NCBI RefSeq assembly: GCF_002865645.1
Contig: NW_020194685.1
Coordinates: forward strand, 1,006,807 to 1,070,806
DNA length: 64,000 nt
DNA from: Hyaloscypha bicolor E
Taxonomy: Eukaryota > Ascomycota > Leotiomycetes > Helotiales > Hyaloscyphaceae
Direction of reading: 5' to 3'
Below the pieces are notes generated by a model that ran no database searches, was not told the DNA's origin, and saw nothing but the letters and a program-made list of their open reading frames with translations. The position numbers and the translations under genes are program-made. Shown here piece by piece: positions 11,945-23,100 of the stretch (the first letter of the stretch is position 1; every line of letters begins with the position of its first letter).

Positions 11945-11994
11945 CTATTATATTAATTAGTAAAAAATCATTAAAAATTAATATATTAACTTAC
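11945..11994 (-). other. hAT transposase intron 1
   Basis: 50 nt on the minus strand: donor GTAAGT, branch TTACTAAT, acceptor ATAATAG. It follows the exon text IKCLVRGC, which may be part of a BED-type zinc finger. Confidence 0.6.
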
Positions 11995-12179
11995 AAACAA
12001 CCTCGAACTAAGCACTTTATAATATATATACGAGTTTCTTGGGGATCCTCTTAAATAGGATTTAATATCTTTTTTAAGTAGCCTTTCTTAAAGAGAGAAG
12101 CTTGCTTATTAAGGGATTTTAACTCAAACTCAGGGTAATTTTAAGCTAAGTTAAGCTTAATTAAGGATTATTAAGACAT

Positions 12180-12694
12180 TTTCGAATATATCGAGTATAA
12201 GTAAGTATATTTATAGTAGAAAGTATATTAATAGGAGTAATGGTTGAGGTTTTATATGGAATAGAAGTATAGGGAAGAAATAAAAATCGAGGAAATCGAT
12301 GTGTTTTTATAGAAAGTTCTAATATTCTAAGGGCTTCTTAATTATTCTTCTAATTAGAAAGAGTCCTATTATTTCGGAGATTCTAGTCTCCTAATTCCTA
12401 ATTTTTGCTAATAGAATTGCTATTATTATTAAGTTCTTAAGTCGATGTAATTCTAGAAGTATCGTGGAGGTTCGGCTCGCTTACTAAGCGTCGCTACTAC
12501 TTGATTGGGTGGCGAGGTGGCGCTAGAGCGGGAGTGCCCGGGGCTTTACCTAATAAGGCTAGCCTGTCACGTGCGTGAATCACGTGCATACTACTCAAAG
12601 TATTCATGAATATTCATGAATAGCTTAATTAGAATATGAATAGAATATGAGTAGGGGCCACTACTCTACTCTACTCTATTCATTGTTCACACTG
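12180..12694. other. hAT right end, upstream region of transposase
   Basis: This is the region upstream of the transposase ATG, so it must hold its promoter. GC content rises sharply after about 12460. The outer part repeats the subterminal motifs of the left end (TATTCATGAATATTCATGAA near 12600, GAATATGAGTAG near 12643, two CACGTG sites near 12568 and 12580). No further gene seen. Confidence 0.6.
12673..12694 (-). repeat. hAT terminal inverted repeat, right
   Basis: It ends ...TTGTTCACACTG and is abutted by the CGCAGGAC duplication. It is the inverted partner of 814-835. Confidence 0.88.
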
Positions 12695-12702
12695 CGCAGG
12701 AC
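12695..12702. repeat. hAT target site duplication, right (CGCAGGAC)
   Basis: Exact copy of 806-813. Confidence 0.93.
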
Positions 12703-13318
12703 GTCTATCGTGAACGGGAATTCACAACATTATTGGCAAGGAGTAATTAATGGTGGGGTCCACTACTTGGTGGATTGGGCTCCGAATTTGGTGCGAGGCT
12801 CTATTACGGAAGGCAAGAGTGGAAGTGTTAGGGGAGGAGGAGCATGACAACAACGACAATTGCCCGACTTATCGAGAGCGTCAGCATGTTGGACAGATTG
12901 ACGACTTTCCCATCACACCGCTAGAGCAACAATCATTCCTCTTGACCGGCTTCAGCCTGCATACACCATGCCGACTCTCGTCTTGCGTCTGCTACCGCGG
13001 AGGCAAGTCCTACCCACAGGGCTACGCGTATCCAACCCCAACATGGCACAGCCGTCAACGCCGAGGCCATTACCTCGCAAAGGAGTAAGCCGTTCAGCCT
13101 CGATGACGACATTGGATTAAGCGACAGCGATCGTGATCTCAGCAGTGGCGACGAGCACGAGAAAGCATATTCCATGGGAAGACTTAAACGAGCAGCGCTT
13201 ACTGGCATACAGGAAAGAGGACAAGTCTTGGGACTGGATCTTCGGCAAGTTCCCAAGCAGGACTCCGGCTATAGTACATATGCACTGGACTATGGTACGT
13301 ATCATGCGTATAAAGTAA
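12703..13318 (+). pseudogene. 3' part of disrupted chromodomain/Myb-like gene
   Basis: This continues the frame broken at 813. It first reads QHYWQGVINGGVHYLVDW followed by APNLVR, which resembles a chromodomain core (weak match). The frame then shifts near 12800 (EALLRKARVEVLGEEEH) and returns to the original frame by about 12955. After a stop at 13113-13115, the segment STRKHIPWEDLNEQRLLAYR then KEDKSWDWIFGKFPSRTPA (about 13150-13265) has the spaced Trp and basic pattern of a Myb/SANT-like DNA-binding fold seen at the C-terminus of many uncharacterised fungal proteins. With the hAT insertion, the frameshifts and the stop, it is dead. GC content is normal and RIP marks are few. A nuclear DNA-binding role is inferred from the fold only. 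Confidence 0.6.
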
Positions 13319-14295
13319 GTTATAATCTTACTATCGAAGCCGAACTTTCGTAATTCGATATTTCTAATACAAATTCTGATTGACCCAATTATAAAGGATG
13401 GCAAATACTAATACCCGAATAATAAGATAGATAATAACCGGTTAGATCTCTAATATTACTTATTTTCTTTAATATTTAATAGAAAGTTATTTACTACTCC
13501 GATACTAAAGGAGAAACGACTTTATTATATTCTAGATATTGGTACAGGAACAGGCATCTGGGTAATTGATTTTGCAGATAAATACCCAGAAATAAAGGTA
13601 CTTAGTATTAATCTTAGTCCAAGTCAATTATTCTTTACCTTTCCCTAATCTTGTATTCCAGATTAATAACCTCAAAGAGTCTTGGACTTTCTCAGAAAAG
13701 TTCGATTTTATCTATAGCCATATAATAATTGGCTCTATTACTGACTTTCCTCGACTTTACTAGTAATGTTTTAATAACCTTACTAATAGAGGCTAGATAG
13801 AAATATTAGATATCTTATTTCTAATTCTTCTAAATAATAGTAAATTCCCAGAAAATTCTATATTTAAGAAATAGTATATATTATTAGCCTTTCTATCTCT
13901 AATTAACTAATTAAAATAGATCTAATCTCTTTATAAAGAGATATAAAAAACTAGAATACCTAATAAATTTTATAGAGCTCTATAAGTCATAACTTAAAAT
14001 AGCTAGCTTTATTAATATTATAGAAATGAAATATATCTGGCTATTAAATTATTAGCTAAAAGATTAGAAGCTTAAGGAACTAGATATATTCTATATTCTA
14101 GTAATAAATATATTACTAAATATAAAATAGAAATATAGTAATTAGAGAATATAACTTTAGGCCTTAAGAGCTTTAGTATAATAATATTTACTTGTATTCT
14201 AGACTAGGTAAAGCCTAAAATAGATGTTTTCTTAGCTAATATTAGGAAAGAAATAAAAGATATAAAGATTTATATATATTGAAATATATAAGCTC
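13270..14295 (+). pseudogene. LaeA-like SAM-dependent methyltransferase pseudogene
   Basis: Fungal class I methyltransferase of the LaeA-like (TAM domain) group, which uses S-adenosylmethionine and is often linked to secondary metabolism. Visible in order: YGTYHAYK (13291-13314), an intron, then KDGKY*YPNNKIDNNRLDL matching the family's DGKY-x-x-PNDE...RLDL entry. Next comes the SAM-binding motif ILDIGTGTGIWVIDFADKYP (13530-13589), then a frame change near 13645. EKFDFIYSHIIIGSITDF leads to the C-terminus, where DVFLANIRKEIKDIKIYIY (14224-14280) matches the usual family end. The beginning is fused to the Myb-like segment in another frame. Stops, at least one indel and rising AT content show RIP decay. 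Not functional. Confidence 0.82.
13315..13397 (+). other. spliceosomal intron in methyltransferase relic
   Basis: The donor GTAAGT follows the codons for YHAYK. A TTCTAATAC branch-like site lies at about 13361-13369, and the acceptor is TATAAAG at 13397. Removing these 83 nt joins YHAYK to DGKY, the order expected in the family. Confidence 0.7.
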
Positions 14296-16579
14296 TTAAT
14301 TTCGGGTTTTTTTATTTTTATTTTTTATAAAAGTATTTTTTTGAGTAAGAGAAAAAAGAACGGCTAGTAAATACTAATATCTAATAGATTTATTATTTAT
14401 AGATATAAGCTAGTATAAACTAATAGATAATAGCCTCTTTATAGCTAATAAGTATAAAAGCTTATCTTTAGAACAAATATATACGAATTTAAAATTAGCT
14501 ACTTATTCTAATAGAAATAGAAAAGTATTTGTTTTATTTTAAAAAGACCTAATTCTATATTTAATAGAATAATAAGATATCTAGAAAAAAAGAAATAGGT
14601 AATTATATAAATAAAGTAAAGAGTAATAAGTATTATTTATTATAAAAGTAATTATATAATATATATATATATAATAATATTAATAATACTATAATTATTA
14701 TATTAATAGGATTTCTTAATATATTCCGTAATCTTTTCTTTTATATCCTACTATTTGAGGTCTTATTTTATTATAGCTCTCTTATTACTATCTGAATTCG
14801 TAGCCTAGTATAACTTAGTAATTACTTTATTTTATTTATTTTTTAAATCTTAAAGTTTATTATTATTCTTATATTTACTTTTCTTTTTATAGATTTACTA
14901 GATACTAAATATAGTAAATATAACTAGAATATAGGCCTAAAAGTTATATATTAAACTCGCTTTTATAGAAAATATTATAGGTTTAAATTATAACCTATAA
15001 TATTATATTCTAATTTATTTATTCTAGTTTTTTATAAATCTCTTTAAAGATTCCTGTTTTTTGCTTTCTATTATTTTATTATTTATATATATCTAGTTAT
15101 TATACTTAAGCTATATTAATAAAAGTAGTATATAGAAATATAAAATATATATTAGCTTGGCTTATTTTTTATATTATATTATAATTAATAATCGAGTCTA
15201 TTAAATTAATAAACTTCATTTTTTTTATATAAAACTAGAGAAGTTTATTAAGAATTAATTATATAATTAGAAAAGGCTTAATATAATATATATATAGGCT
15301 ATAGTATTATTTTATTTAGAAAGAAAATAAAATAACTCTAGTTATAATTATAGTATTAATAGTATTTATTATATTTCTTATTAATATAACTTCCTTTTTC
15401 GATTTTATTTATTATTTAATAAGTAAATATTAGGAAATCTTATTTATATTTACTATTAGTTTTAAATTAGGTATATTTTAATTAGTAAAAATTAATATAT
15501 TATAAATAAGCTAGGTTATAAATTAAAGATATTATAGTAATTATTTAATATCTAAGGATATTTCTAAATCTAAACTATTTAATAATAATATTAGAATCTA
15601 ATTTACTAATAGTTTTACTATATAATTTAAAGTATTTTCTTTTATAAAATAGAATTAGAATTATAAAATTATATTAGATTATATAATTAAATTGAATTAT
15701 TTTTTATCCGAAATATAATAGTTGATTTTAGACTAATTAATTAGACCTATAATTAACTTTTGGCTTATATTTATTTTAGATTAGATTTTGGCTAGATTTT
15801 AGTTTAATTTTAGTAATCTTTTTAGCTATAGTTTATAATTTAATTTATTTACTAGCTTTAATTCTAGCTTTTATTATACTAGAAGTTAAGAATTAGGCTT
15901 AGAACCTAATCTTTATCTCTGGCTTTATAATTTATTTCTTATCTATAATATCTAATTCTATTTTATAATCTCCTTATTAATAATATCTATATTACTCTTA
16001 TAATACTTATTTCTTATATTATTACTTCTTTTAATTCTAAAGTTATTATAAATCTTAATAAATACTAATAGCTTTTAAATTAGTTATAAAGTAACTAAAT
16101 AATTAATTTATAAAATATTTGAGTAAGTTAGAGAATCTATTTTACTAATAAATAGGAAATTCCTTTAGTAAAAATAATTCTATATATAATATAGAAATAA
16201 ATTATATAATTATTTAATATTATACTAAAAATAATTCTAGAAAATTCTAGAAAATTCCTATAATAATATCTTTTAATTCTAAAAATTTCTATATTCTTTA
16301 TTCTTTTTCTTTTTCTTTTTATAATAATAATATATATTATAAATAATATAATTTCCTATAATATCCGAATTACTAATTATATATAAAGTATATTTTATAC
16401 TATTTTTATAAAGAAATATATAGCTAATACTAATAATATAATACTAGAATAAAAAGTAATTATATTCTTTAAACTTAATAAATAATCTATAGACTAATTA
16501 TAATTAAATTAACCTATAATTAGTATATTTATATTAAATTAAGCTAGGCCGACTTAGTAACTTTATTAACTATCTAGTA

Positions 16580-16582
<3 letters not shown>
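14296..16582. other. AT-rich RIP DNA, no identifiable gene
   Basis: Long TpA-rich sequence with stops in every frame. I looked on both strands for reverse transcriptase, integrase and transposase motifs and found none I could defend. It probably derives from transposons eroded beyond recognition. Confidence 0.5.

Positions 16583-16632
<50 letters not shown>
16583..16632. repeat. (TAA)n microsatellite
   Basis: About 16 uninterrupted TAA units, ended by CGAAATTCG. Confidence 0.95.
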
Positions 16633-16633
<1 letters not shown>

Positions 16634-16639
16634 GAAATT

Positions 16640-19600
16640 CGTAATATTATAATAAATATTAAATATCTAGTTTAGTTATATTTAAGCTTATTTCTATTAT
16701 TACTTTTTTTAACTTTGGTTTATTTATTATTATTATTTCTTCTTTTTTTCTTTTATAGCTTTCCTATATTTTTATTACTATTTCCTAGTATATTATTATT
16801 ATATATATTATTATATAATATATCTAGTAATATTATAAATTATAATAATATATATATAAATATAAATAAACTAAATAAAAGGAAATATAAATATAAATTA
16901 GTTAAAAATATAAATATAAATAATCTAGTAAGCGGGTTTTAGTAATTAGTTAAGAATATAATATAGATATTATATCTAGAGTTATATTATATAAATATAA
17001 AAGAGGCTATTATATTAGAAAGTAAGCTTTTAGTTATAATTACTTCTAATATAAAGAATATTTCTAAGAAAGCAGATTTAAAGTATTAGATTATTAAGTT
17101 TCTAGAAAGTAATATATTAGAAATTTTATATTTAGAAAATACTATTAATATTATAATATTTATATTACTAATAGTTATAAGAATACGAATTTAAATAGGT
17201 AAGTTTAATTTTAAAGAAATAATTTTAGGAACTATTATAAATATTACTAAAATTCAGTAATATACTAAATAATAGCTAGTAAAATAACTATTTAAGATAG
17301 CTACTAATAAAATTATAAAAATAGATATAAAATATATAAGTATTATTTTTAAAAAAATATAAGAAAAAGCTTTTTATTAGAATATTATTAAGAAATATAT
17401 TATAATACTTAAATTAATACTAATTATTAAAAGGTCTTATAACGGCTTTATTCTATAAAAAAAAATTATAATAGCCAAGTTTATTAATATAGTAAGAATT
17501 AAAATAAGTAATAAAAATTAGTATAAGTATTATTTCTAGTAAAAGAATTTATTTAATATATAAAATATAGATATAATATATATTCTATTTTACTAAAATA
17601 TAAAGTTTAATAAATATTATAAAGTATTTCCTAAAAGAAAATATTCTTTATAATAGCTTATAAATACTATTATATTATAAGAAAAGATATATTCTAGTTA
17701 TATTAAATAAGTAAAGCTCCGAGCTCTTAACTAGATATAAAGTAATTATATTAGCTAGCTTAATTTATAATATAAATCTATTACTAGAATATTAAATATA
17801 TCTAATTTAAATTAGGATAATAAGTCTAATATATAGCATTTTACTAGTAAAAAGATATTCTAGAAGCTAATAAATAGCTCTATAATAATATTAATAGAAA
17901 GTAACCTAAGCCGGCTTATAATAAATACTTATATAAAATCGGGAATAAATAAATCCTTTTTTATTTTATTTTAACCCGGTATTAATAAGCTAATTAGTAT
18001 TTTTCTTATTATTTCTATAGCTATAAGTAATTTTTTAAGGATTTTTATAAATAAGATTTAATTCTCGGAATACTATAATACTATTTAGTTTATTTCAGGA
18101 CTTATATTATATTTTTAGTTAGATTATTTATAAATTATAGGAACTCTAAACTTAATATAAGTTATTTTACCGGATAATAAAGCAAATATATACCCAATAT
18201 AGAAAGAAATTAATAAAAATATAGAAAGTAGTTTATATAAGTTCTAAAGAGTTCTGGTTTTAGCTAGTTATAAAATTATATTTTTTAAATTATTTATTCG
18301 TATTACTTCTTTAGAGAAGTAGATTAGACTTTACTAGTTATCTAATTATATAAAACGGGGTTTTTTTTAGAAAAGCCCTTCTAATAAATTAGTAAGTTTT
18401 AGTATATATTAGAAATAATATAGAAATAATTTATTATTAAGGCTAATATTAGTTATAAGAAGTTATTTTCTAATTCTTGAACTAATATATAAAGACTATT
18501 AACTTAATAACTTTTATATTATTTCTATTATATCTAGTTTTAAAGATATTATTTTAATAGTATATATCCTCTTTTATTAAAGCCTTTTAATTTCTATTAC
18601 TAGGATATTTCTTGCTTTATATAATTTATTTCTATATTCTAAATCTATTTAAAGTTTATAGTTTTTAGTAATAATATATTTAGAATAAATCTTTTCTATT
18701 TCTATATATAATTGAATTAGTATTACTAAAATATCTTTTCCGGATTTCAGATATACTATTATAGCCTTTTAAAATAAAATAAGATATATAAGAATATTTA
18801 AATATAATTAACTAAACTTATAAGCTCTTTCTTTTATAATAAGTTATTTAAAAAAGTATACTAGAGTAATTAGAATATATAGAAAATAAGGATTTAAGTA
18901 ATTTACTAATAGAAGTTCTTTAGCTAAACTTAATATTATTAAATATAGAAACTTATTTATTTATTAAAATTACTTATTAGAATATTTTAAGGCTAGTTTT
19001 TTATAGAAGTAGCTATTTTATTCTATAAATTAGAGTATTATAAAGCCTAATATTTTAGTATTTTTATATAGCTCGTAATTTTATAAACTAATATTAATAT
19101 AGCCTTTAGAATTAGCTAAGATAATAGATTAGTAAAGTAAATAGTTCTTAGGTTAAGGCTTTACTAATTTTAATATCTTTATAAAAAGATAGAAATATAA
19201 TAAAATATATAATATTTCTATATATTATATTTCGAGAAATAAGGAAATTAAGTTTTATTAATACTTATTATTTTAATATTAAAGCCTAAAAAGTTTTAAT
19301 AATAATAGCTTATTTTATATATAATTATTATTATCTAAATCTTATTTAGTAATATAATAGATTTATTAAGATTTATTAGAGAAATAGCTATATATTTAGA
19401 AATAATAAAAATAATATTATTATATATAAATATTTTATAATAAGTAAGGAAATTCTTATATTTAATTTAATAAAGAATTTGAGCTTAGTTATTAACTTCT
19501 AAACTAGCTTTATATTTTATTATAAAAAGCTTAAATATAACTAAGTTCTTATATATAATAATTACTAATATCCTAATTTATAATAATATATCTTAGTATA

Positions 19601-19927
19601 ATATTACTAAAATAATGCTTTTTTTAAAAATAAGAAGTCTTATAATAATAACTTTTCTAAATTATATATTTCTTATAATATAAAAAGAAATTCGGGTATA
19701 TTAAGCTTTAGTAATAATTAAGATAAGAATATATTATAAATAATCTTATTAGTATTATTACTTGAGTTAGATTATTCTTTATATTATATATTTTTTTTAC
19801 TATATAAAACTTTAAGAATTATTATATTAGTTTCTTTTTAGTAATATAATAGTCTAAAGAATTATATTTCCTTATTTCTTTAGTTAAATTTTACCCGGAA
19901 ACTATATTATAGTCGAGTTCGATTTCT
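16640..19927. other. AT-rich RIP DNA, possible retroelement relic
   Basis: The plus strand from about 17000 to 17800, read through RIP-type stops, gives a Lys/Asn/Gln-rich frame with Tyr pairs where Cys and His could have stood. This would suit an eroded zinc-knuckle protein of a retroelement, but I cannot show it. From 17800 to 19927 nothing is recognised. Confidence 0.3.
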
Positions 19928-19932
19928 CTAAT
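19928..19932. repeat. solo LTR target duplication, left (CTAAT)
   Basis: Matches 20157-20161 exactly. Confidence 0.8.
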
Positions 19933-20156
19933 TGTCGGTTTACTAGTAACGCATGGCACCGTCACGTATGCGTGGAAATGCTGGTTGCGTTAGTTAGTGA
20001 AGTTGTTGTTTTTCAGAAGTAAGGATCGCAGTATTATAGTATTAATATGCGATCCCTAAATCTGCTAAGCCTAAAGGAGTCTAGTCTACTAGTTGAGTCA
20101 CGCATGTGACGCGAGGTCACATGACCCAGGAAATTCGCAGTGCAGCTATTCCAACA
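19933..20156 (-). repeat. solo LTR of copia family, nearly unmutated
   Basis: 224 bp, running TGTCGGTTTACTAG...CTATTCCAACA on the plus strand, with CTAAT on both sides. Read on the minus strand it starts TGTTGGAATAGC. Its inner part (CTGCTAAGCCTAAAGGAGTC and neighbours) is the inverted match of 60570-60690, the LTR of the copia element at the right end of the window, so it is a solo LTR left by recombination between that family's LTRs. It stands out as a GC-normal island in AT-rich DNA. Confidence 0.85.
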
Positions 20157-20161
20157 CTAAT
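20157..20161. repeat. solo LTR target duplication, right (CTAAT)
   Basis: Matches 19928-19932. Confidence 0.8.
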
Positions 20162-23100
20162 TAATATACTATATTTATTATAATATATAAAAAGAAAATA
20201 AAGTTAGTTATAAGAGATATAAAAGCAAGCTATTTATTTAAAGCTTTTATAAACCAGAGCCGGCTTAAGAAATTCAAAAGCTCTTGAGATTATTTCGGAA
20301 AAGATCTCGATTTCTTATAATCTAGTATAAATAAATAGTAGTTTTTATTATATAAGAAAAATAGAATAGTAGAAATTAAAGTTATTACTTAAAAATAAAT
20401 TAAAAACTTTATTATCTAATTATTTATACTAAAACTAGAGTTATTTAAGAAAATAAAATAAAAGACTAGAAATAATACTTATATTAAAAATATTACTAGA
20501 TATTTTTCTAATACTAGATAATAGAAAATAGATATCTAAAATAAAGCCTAGAAGCCAGAATTATATAATTATCTCTCTAATACTATAAAAGTAATAAAAC
20601 TAGATATATTTATTAGTTTAAAGTTTATTCTATATTTTTCTCTTTTTTTAATTTATTATTTATTTTATTCTTTTCTTTTTCTATTATTTATATTAAAATA
20701 ATAAATATATAATATAATATCTAGTATTATATTATTAAGCTAAAAATAAAGCTTATTAAAAATTAAAAAGAAAATTTTCGAAAAACGGCTTATATTAATT
20801 TAAAAAGGCTTAACTTTAAGCCCGAGTATTTAAGAAATATTAATAAGAAAAATATTAAAAGACTAAAGAAAATCTTTATAAAATAAGGCTATTTTTAGCT
20901 ATTACTATCTAATTATATACTAGTAATTATTACTAAATAAGACCTAAAAGTTATATTTTAATATTTAAATAAGATATTTAAAGATCTTTTTAATAATATA
21001 TAAGATATATTTCTTAAACTAATACTATTTCTGAATTATATATTTAAATATTTCTATAACTAATATTAGATTCTAGCTATTCTAGAAACCTTAATACTAA
21101 AAAAAGAATAATAAATAGTAAATTTATATTTATTAGATTTGATTTTAAAATCCTTTATAATTATTTTAGAATATTTAATATTATTTCTATTTAATAATAA
21201 GTCCGGAAACTAAAGCTACTTTAAATAAAAAGTATTTTAATTTATTTAATTTTACTAATAATAAAATCTATAGAAAGATCCGAGATTACTAATATTAAAA
21301 CAAGCCCTTTATTATAAGGTAATAGCAGGTATATTTATCTAAAGGTAAATAGAAAGCTCTAGACTAGCTTCTAATAAGAGAAAAATATAAAAAGGCTTTT
21401 AATATTTTACTAATTATTTATAGTTTCTAGATAAAACCAGGATTCTTATTTAGTAATATATAGGAAGTTCTAGTTATATAATTTAATAATATTTACTAGA
21501 TAATTCTTATTATAATTATTTAGACTAACTTTTTAAATAAGAGATCCTATATTATTTTAATTATATCTAATAAATATAATTTTTTATTCTAAATAAAAAC
21601 GCAAATCTTATATATAAAACTAACTAATTTATTATTAGAACTTTATAATTAAGAGCTTTATAAATATTAGGAAATAACTTAAATTAGCTTAAAATACTCT
21701 TTAATTTAGGTAAGCTTTTTCTCGAAATAAGAAATAAGGAAAAATAATACTTAATCTAAAATAATATTTCAAGAATAGCTTATTTTATTCTCTTATTATA
21801 TATATTTTTTAAAGACCTAAAATTACTAAACTTATATATAAAGATTATTTAAGCTTTAATTAAGTAGCCTTTTAAGGTATTATTATATAATATAAGAGAA
21901 TAATAGTTCTCTAATATAAACTAGACTTCTAATATAATTATTATATAAGATATTAAAACGGTATTTAATATATATAAAAGAAATATAATAAATTAGATTA
22001 AATTTAACTACTAATAGCTTTATTTCTTTATATTATAATATTTTTCTCGAATAATTAGAAAATATTTAAAGAAAGAGAATAATTAGCCCAAGCTAATTAT
22101 TAAAAAGCCTAATTCCGTAATTTAGTACTAGTTTATTCTTTTAGCTAATTAGCTAGATTTTAATTTAGAAGTTATTAGGTAATTAAAGACTAATAATTCA
22201 TATAAAATTAAGGCTTATAACTTCTTTCTAAAATATAACTTTCCTGAATTATATATTTATAATTAGTAGCTCTTTAAAAAATATATAAAATAAATAGCAA
22301 AAATATATATAATAATTATTAAAAAGAACTAATAGTATATTAAGCCTCTAGTAATAATAAATAAATCCAGTAAACTTCTTTTATAATAATATAGTTAGTT
22401 CTTTTAAATTACTTATAAATATAAGTAAAACTATTTCTTTTTAGATATTTTCTATAATACTATTAATATAAAAGAAAAGAGAATTATATTATTCTTTATT
22501 TAAAGATTATTATATTTTATATTCTTTAGTAAATATTTATCTAGTATTATAACTAAAGTACTATAAGAGTAATTACCTCGAAACCCAAAATTTAATATAA
22601 TTAGAGAAAGTAATAGGATATTTTTCTATAATACCGAATTAGGGCTAGTATTATCTCAAGTTCTAGTAATTAAGCCTTTAATATAGAAACAAGTATAGAG
22701 AAACTATCTAATATTCCTACTTTTATTAAGCCAGGAATAAATAATACTAGTTCCTGTTTTATAAGCTAATAAGAATTTATTAAGCCAGGAATAAATAATA
22801 CTAATATTTATTTTATAAGCTAGTAAGAATATATATATTTATTTCTGTTTTCTAGATTATATTTTCTAGAAAACTAAAAAATAATATAGGTTATTATATA
22901 TCTTAGTAAAAAAGAAATAGATTTCTCTAAATATTAAATAGTTTTCTAGATATATTAGAAGAAATGCCTTTAAAACTAGAAGTATTCTATATTATATAGT
23001 AATTCTTTTAAGATAAAGCAAGTAATTATTAAATATATTCGGAAAAATATATATTTAATAATAATAAGAGGCCGTGATCTTATTTTAGAAAAATACTATA

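Larger units (their letters stand above)
9373..12179 (-). pseudogene. hAT-family transposase, degraded, multi-intron
   Basis: A minus-strand gene begins at the ATG at 12179 and stops at 9375-9373. Near the N-terminus (about 11765-11620) it reads SQVSQSTINDLFNK then FTINYFKKLLLSFIINNNI, typical of fungal hATs. A segment near 11445-11380 (SITLNAVTFINQKAFLGIT) resembles the first catalytic Asp region. ITRDNTSLNNTLLQAF near 11100 matches the second (DNASNN type), followed by YIAYVLNLVVQDIL, the family's C/H-x-LNLVVQ segment. The C-terminus (about 9660-9480) is a clear hATC dimerisation domain: PLDY*KSNAARFPALA, SSAPSKRFFSQGAL and RNRLNKSTFKRI, ending in a Lys/Glu-rich tail. At least three introns are visible. 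RIP stops make it inactive. Confidence 0.9.
814..12694 (-). mobile_element. hAT DNA transposon (about 3.6 kb without nested gypsy)
   Basis: The ends are short imperfect inverted repeats. The left end reads CAGTGTGAGCAAG, and the right end read inwards is CAGTGTGAACAAT. Both are flanked by the 8-bp duplication CGCAGGAC. Subtracting the 8.27-kb gypsy (974-9243) and its 5-bp duplication leaves about 3606 bp, a normal size for an autonomous hAT. The minus-strand transposase gene (9373-12179) fills most of it. Subterminal regions at both ends carry a perfect 20-bp palindrome, probably part of the transposase-binding region. The ends are little RIP-mutated, while the coding part is moderately eroded. 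Confidence 0.93.

Noticed and set aside
12933..13404. Minus-strand open frames
   Set aside because: Antisense to the Myb-like and methyltransferase relics, which have real motif support.
16715..16942. Forward open frame rich in Leu, Ile, Tyr and Asn
   Set aside because: Composition matches low-complexity AT DNA, with no motif.
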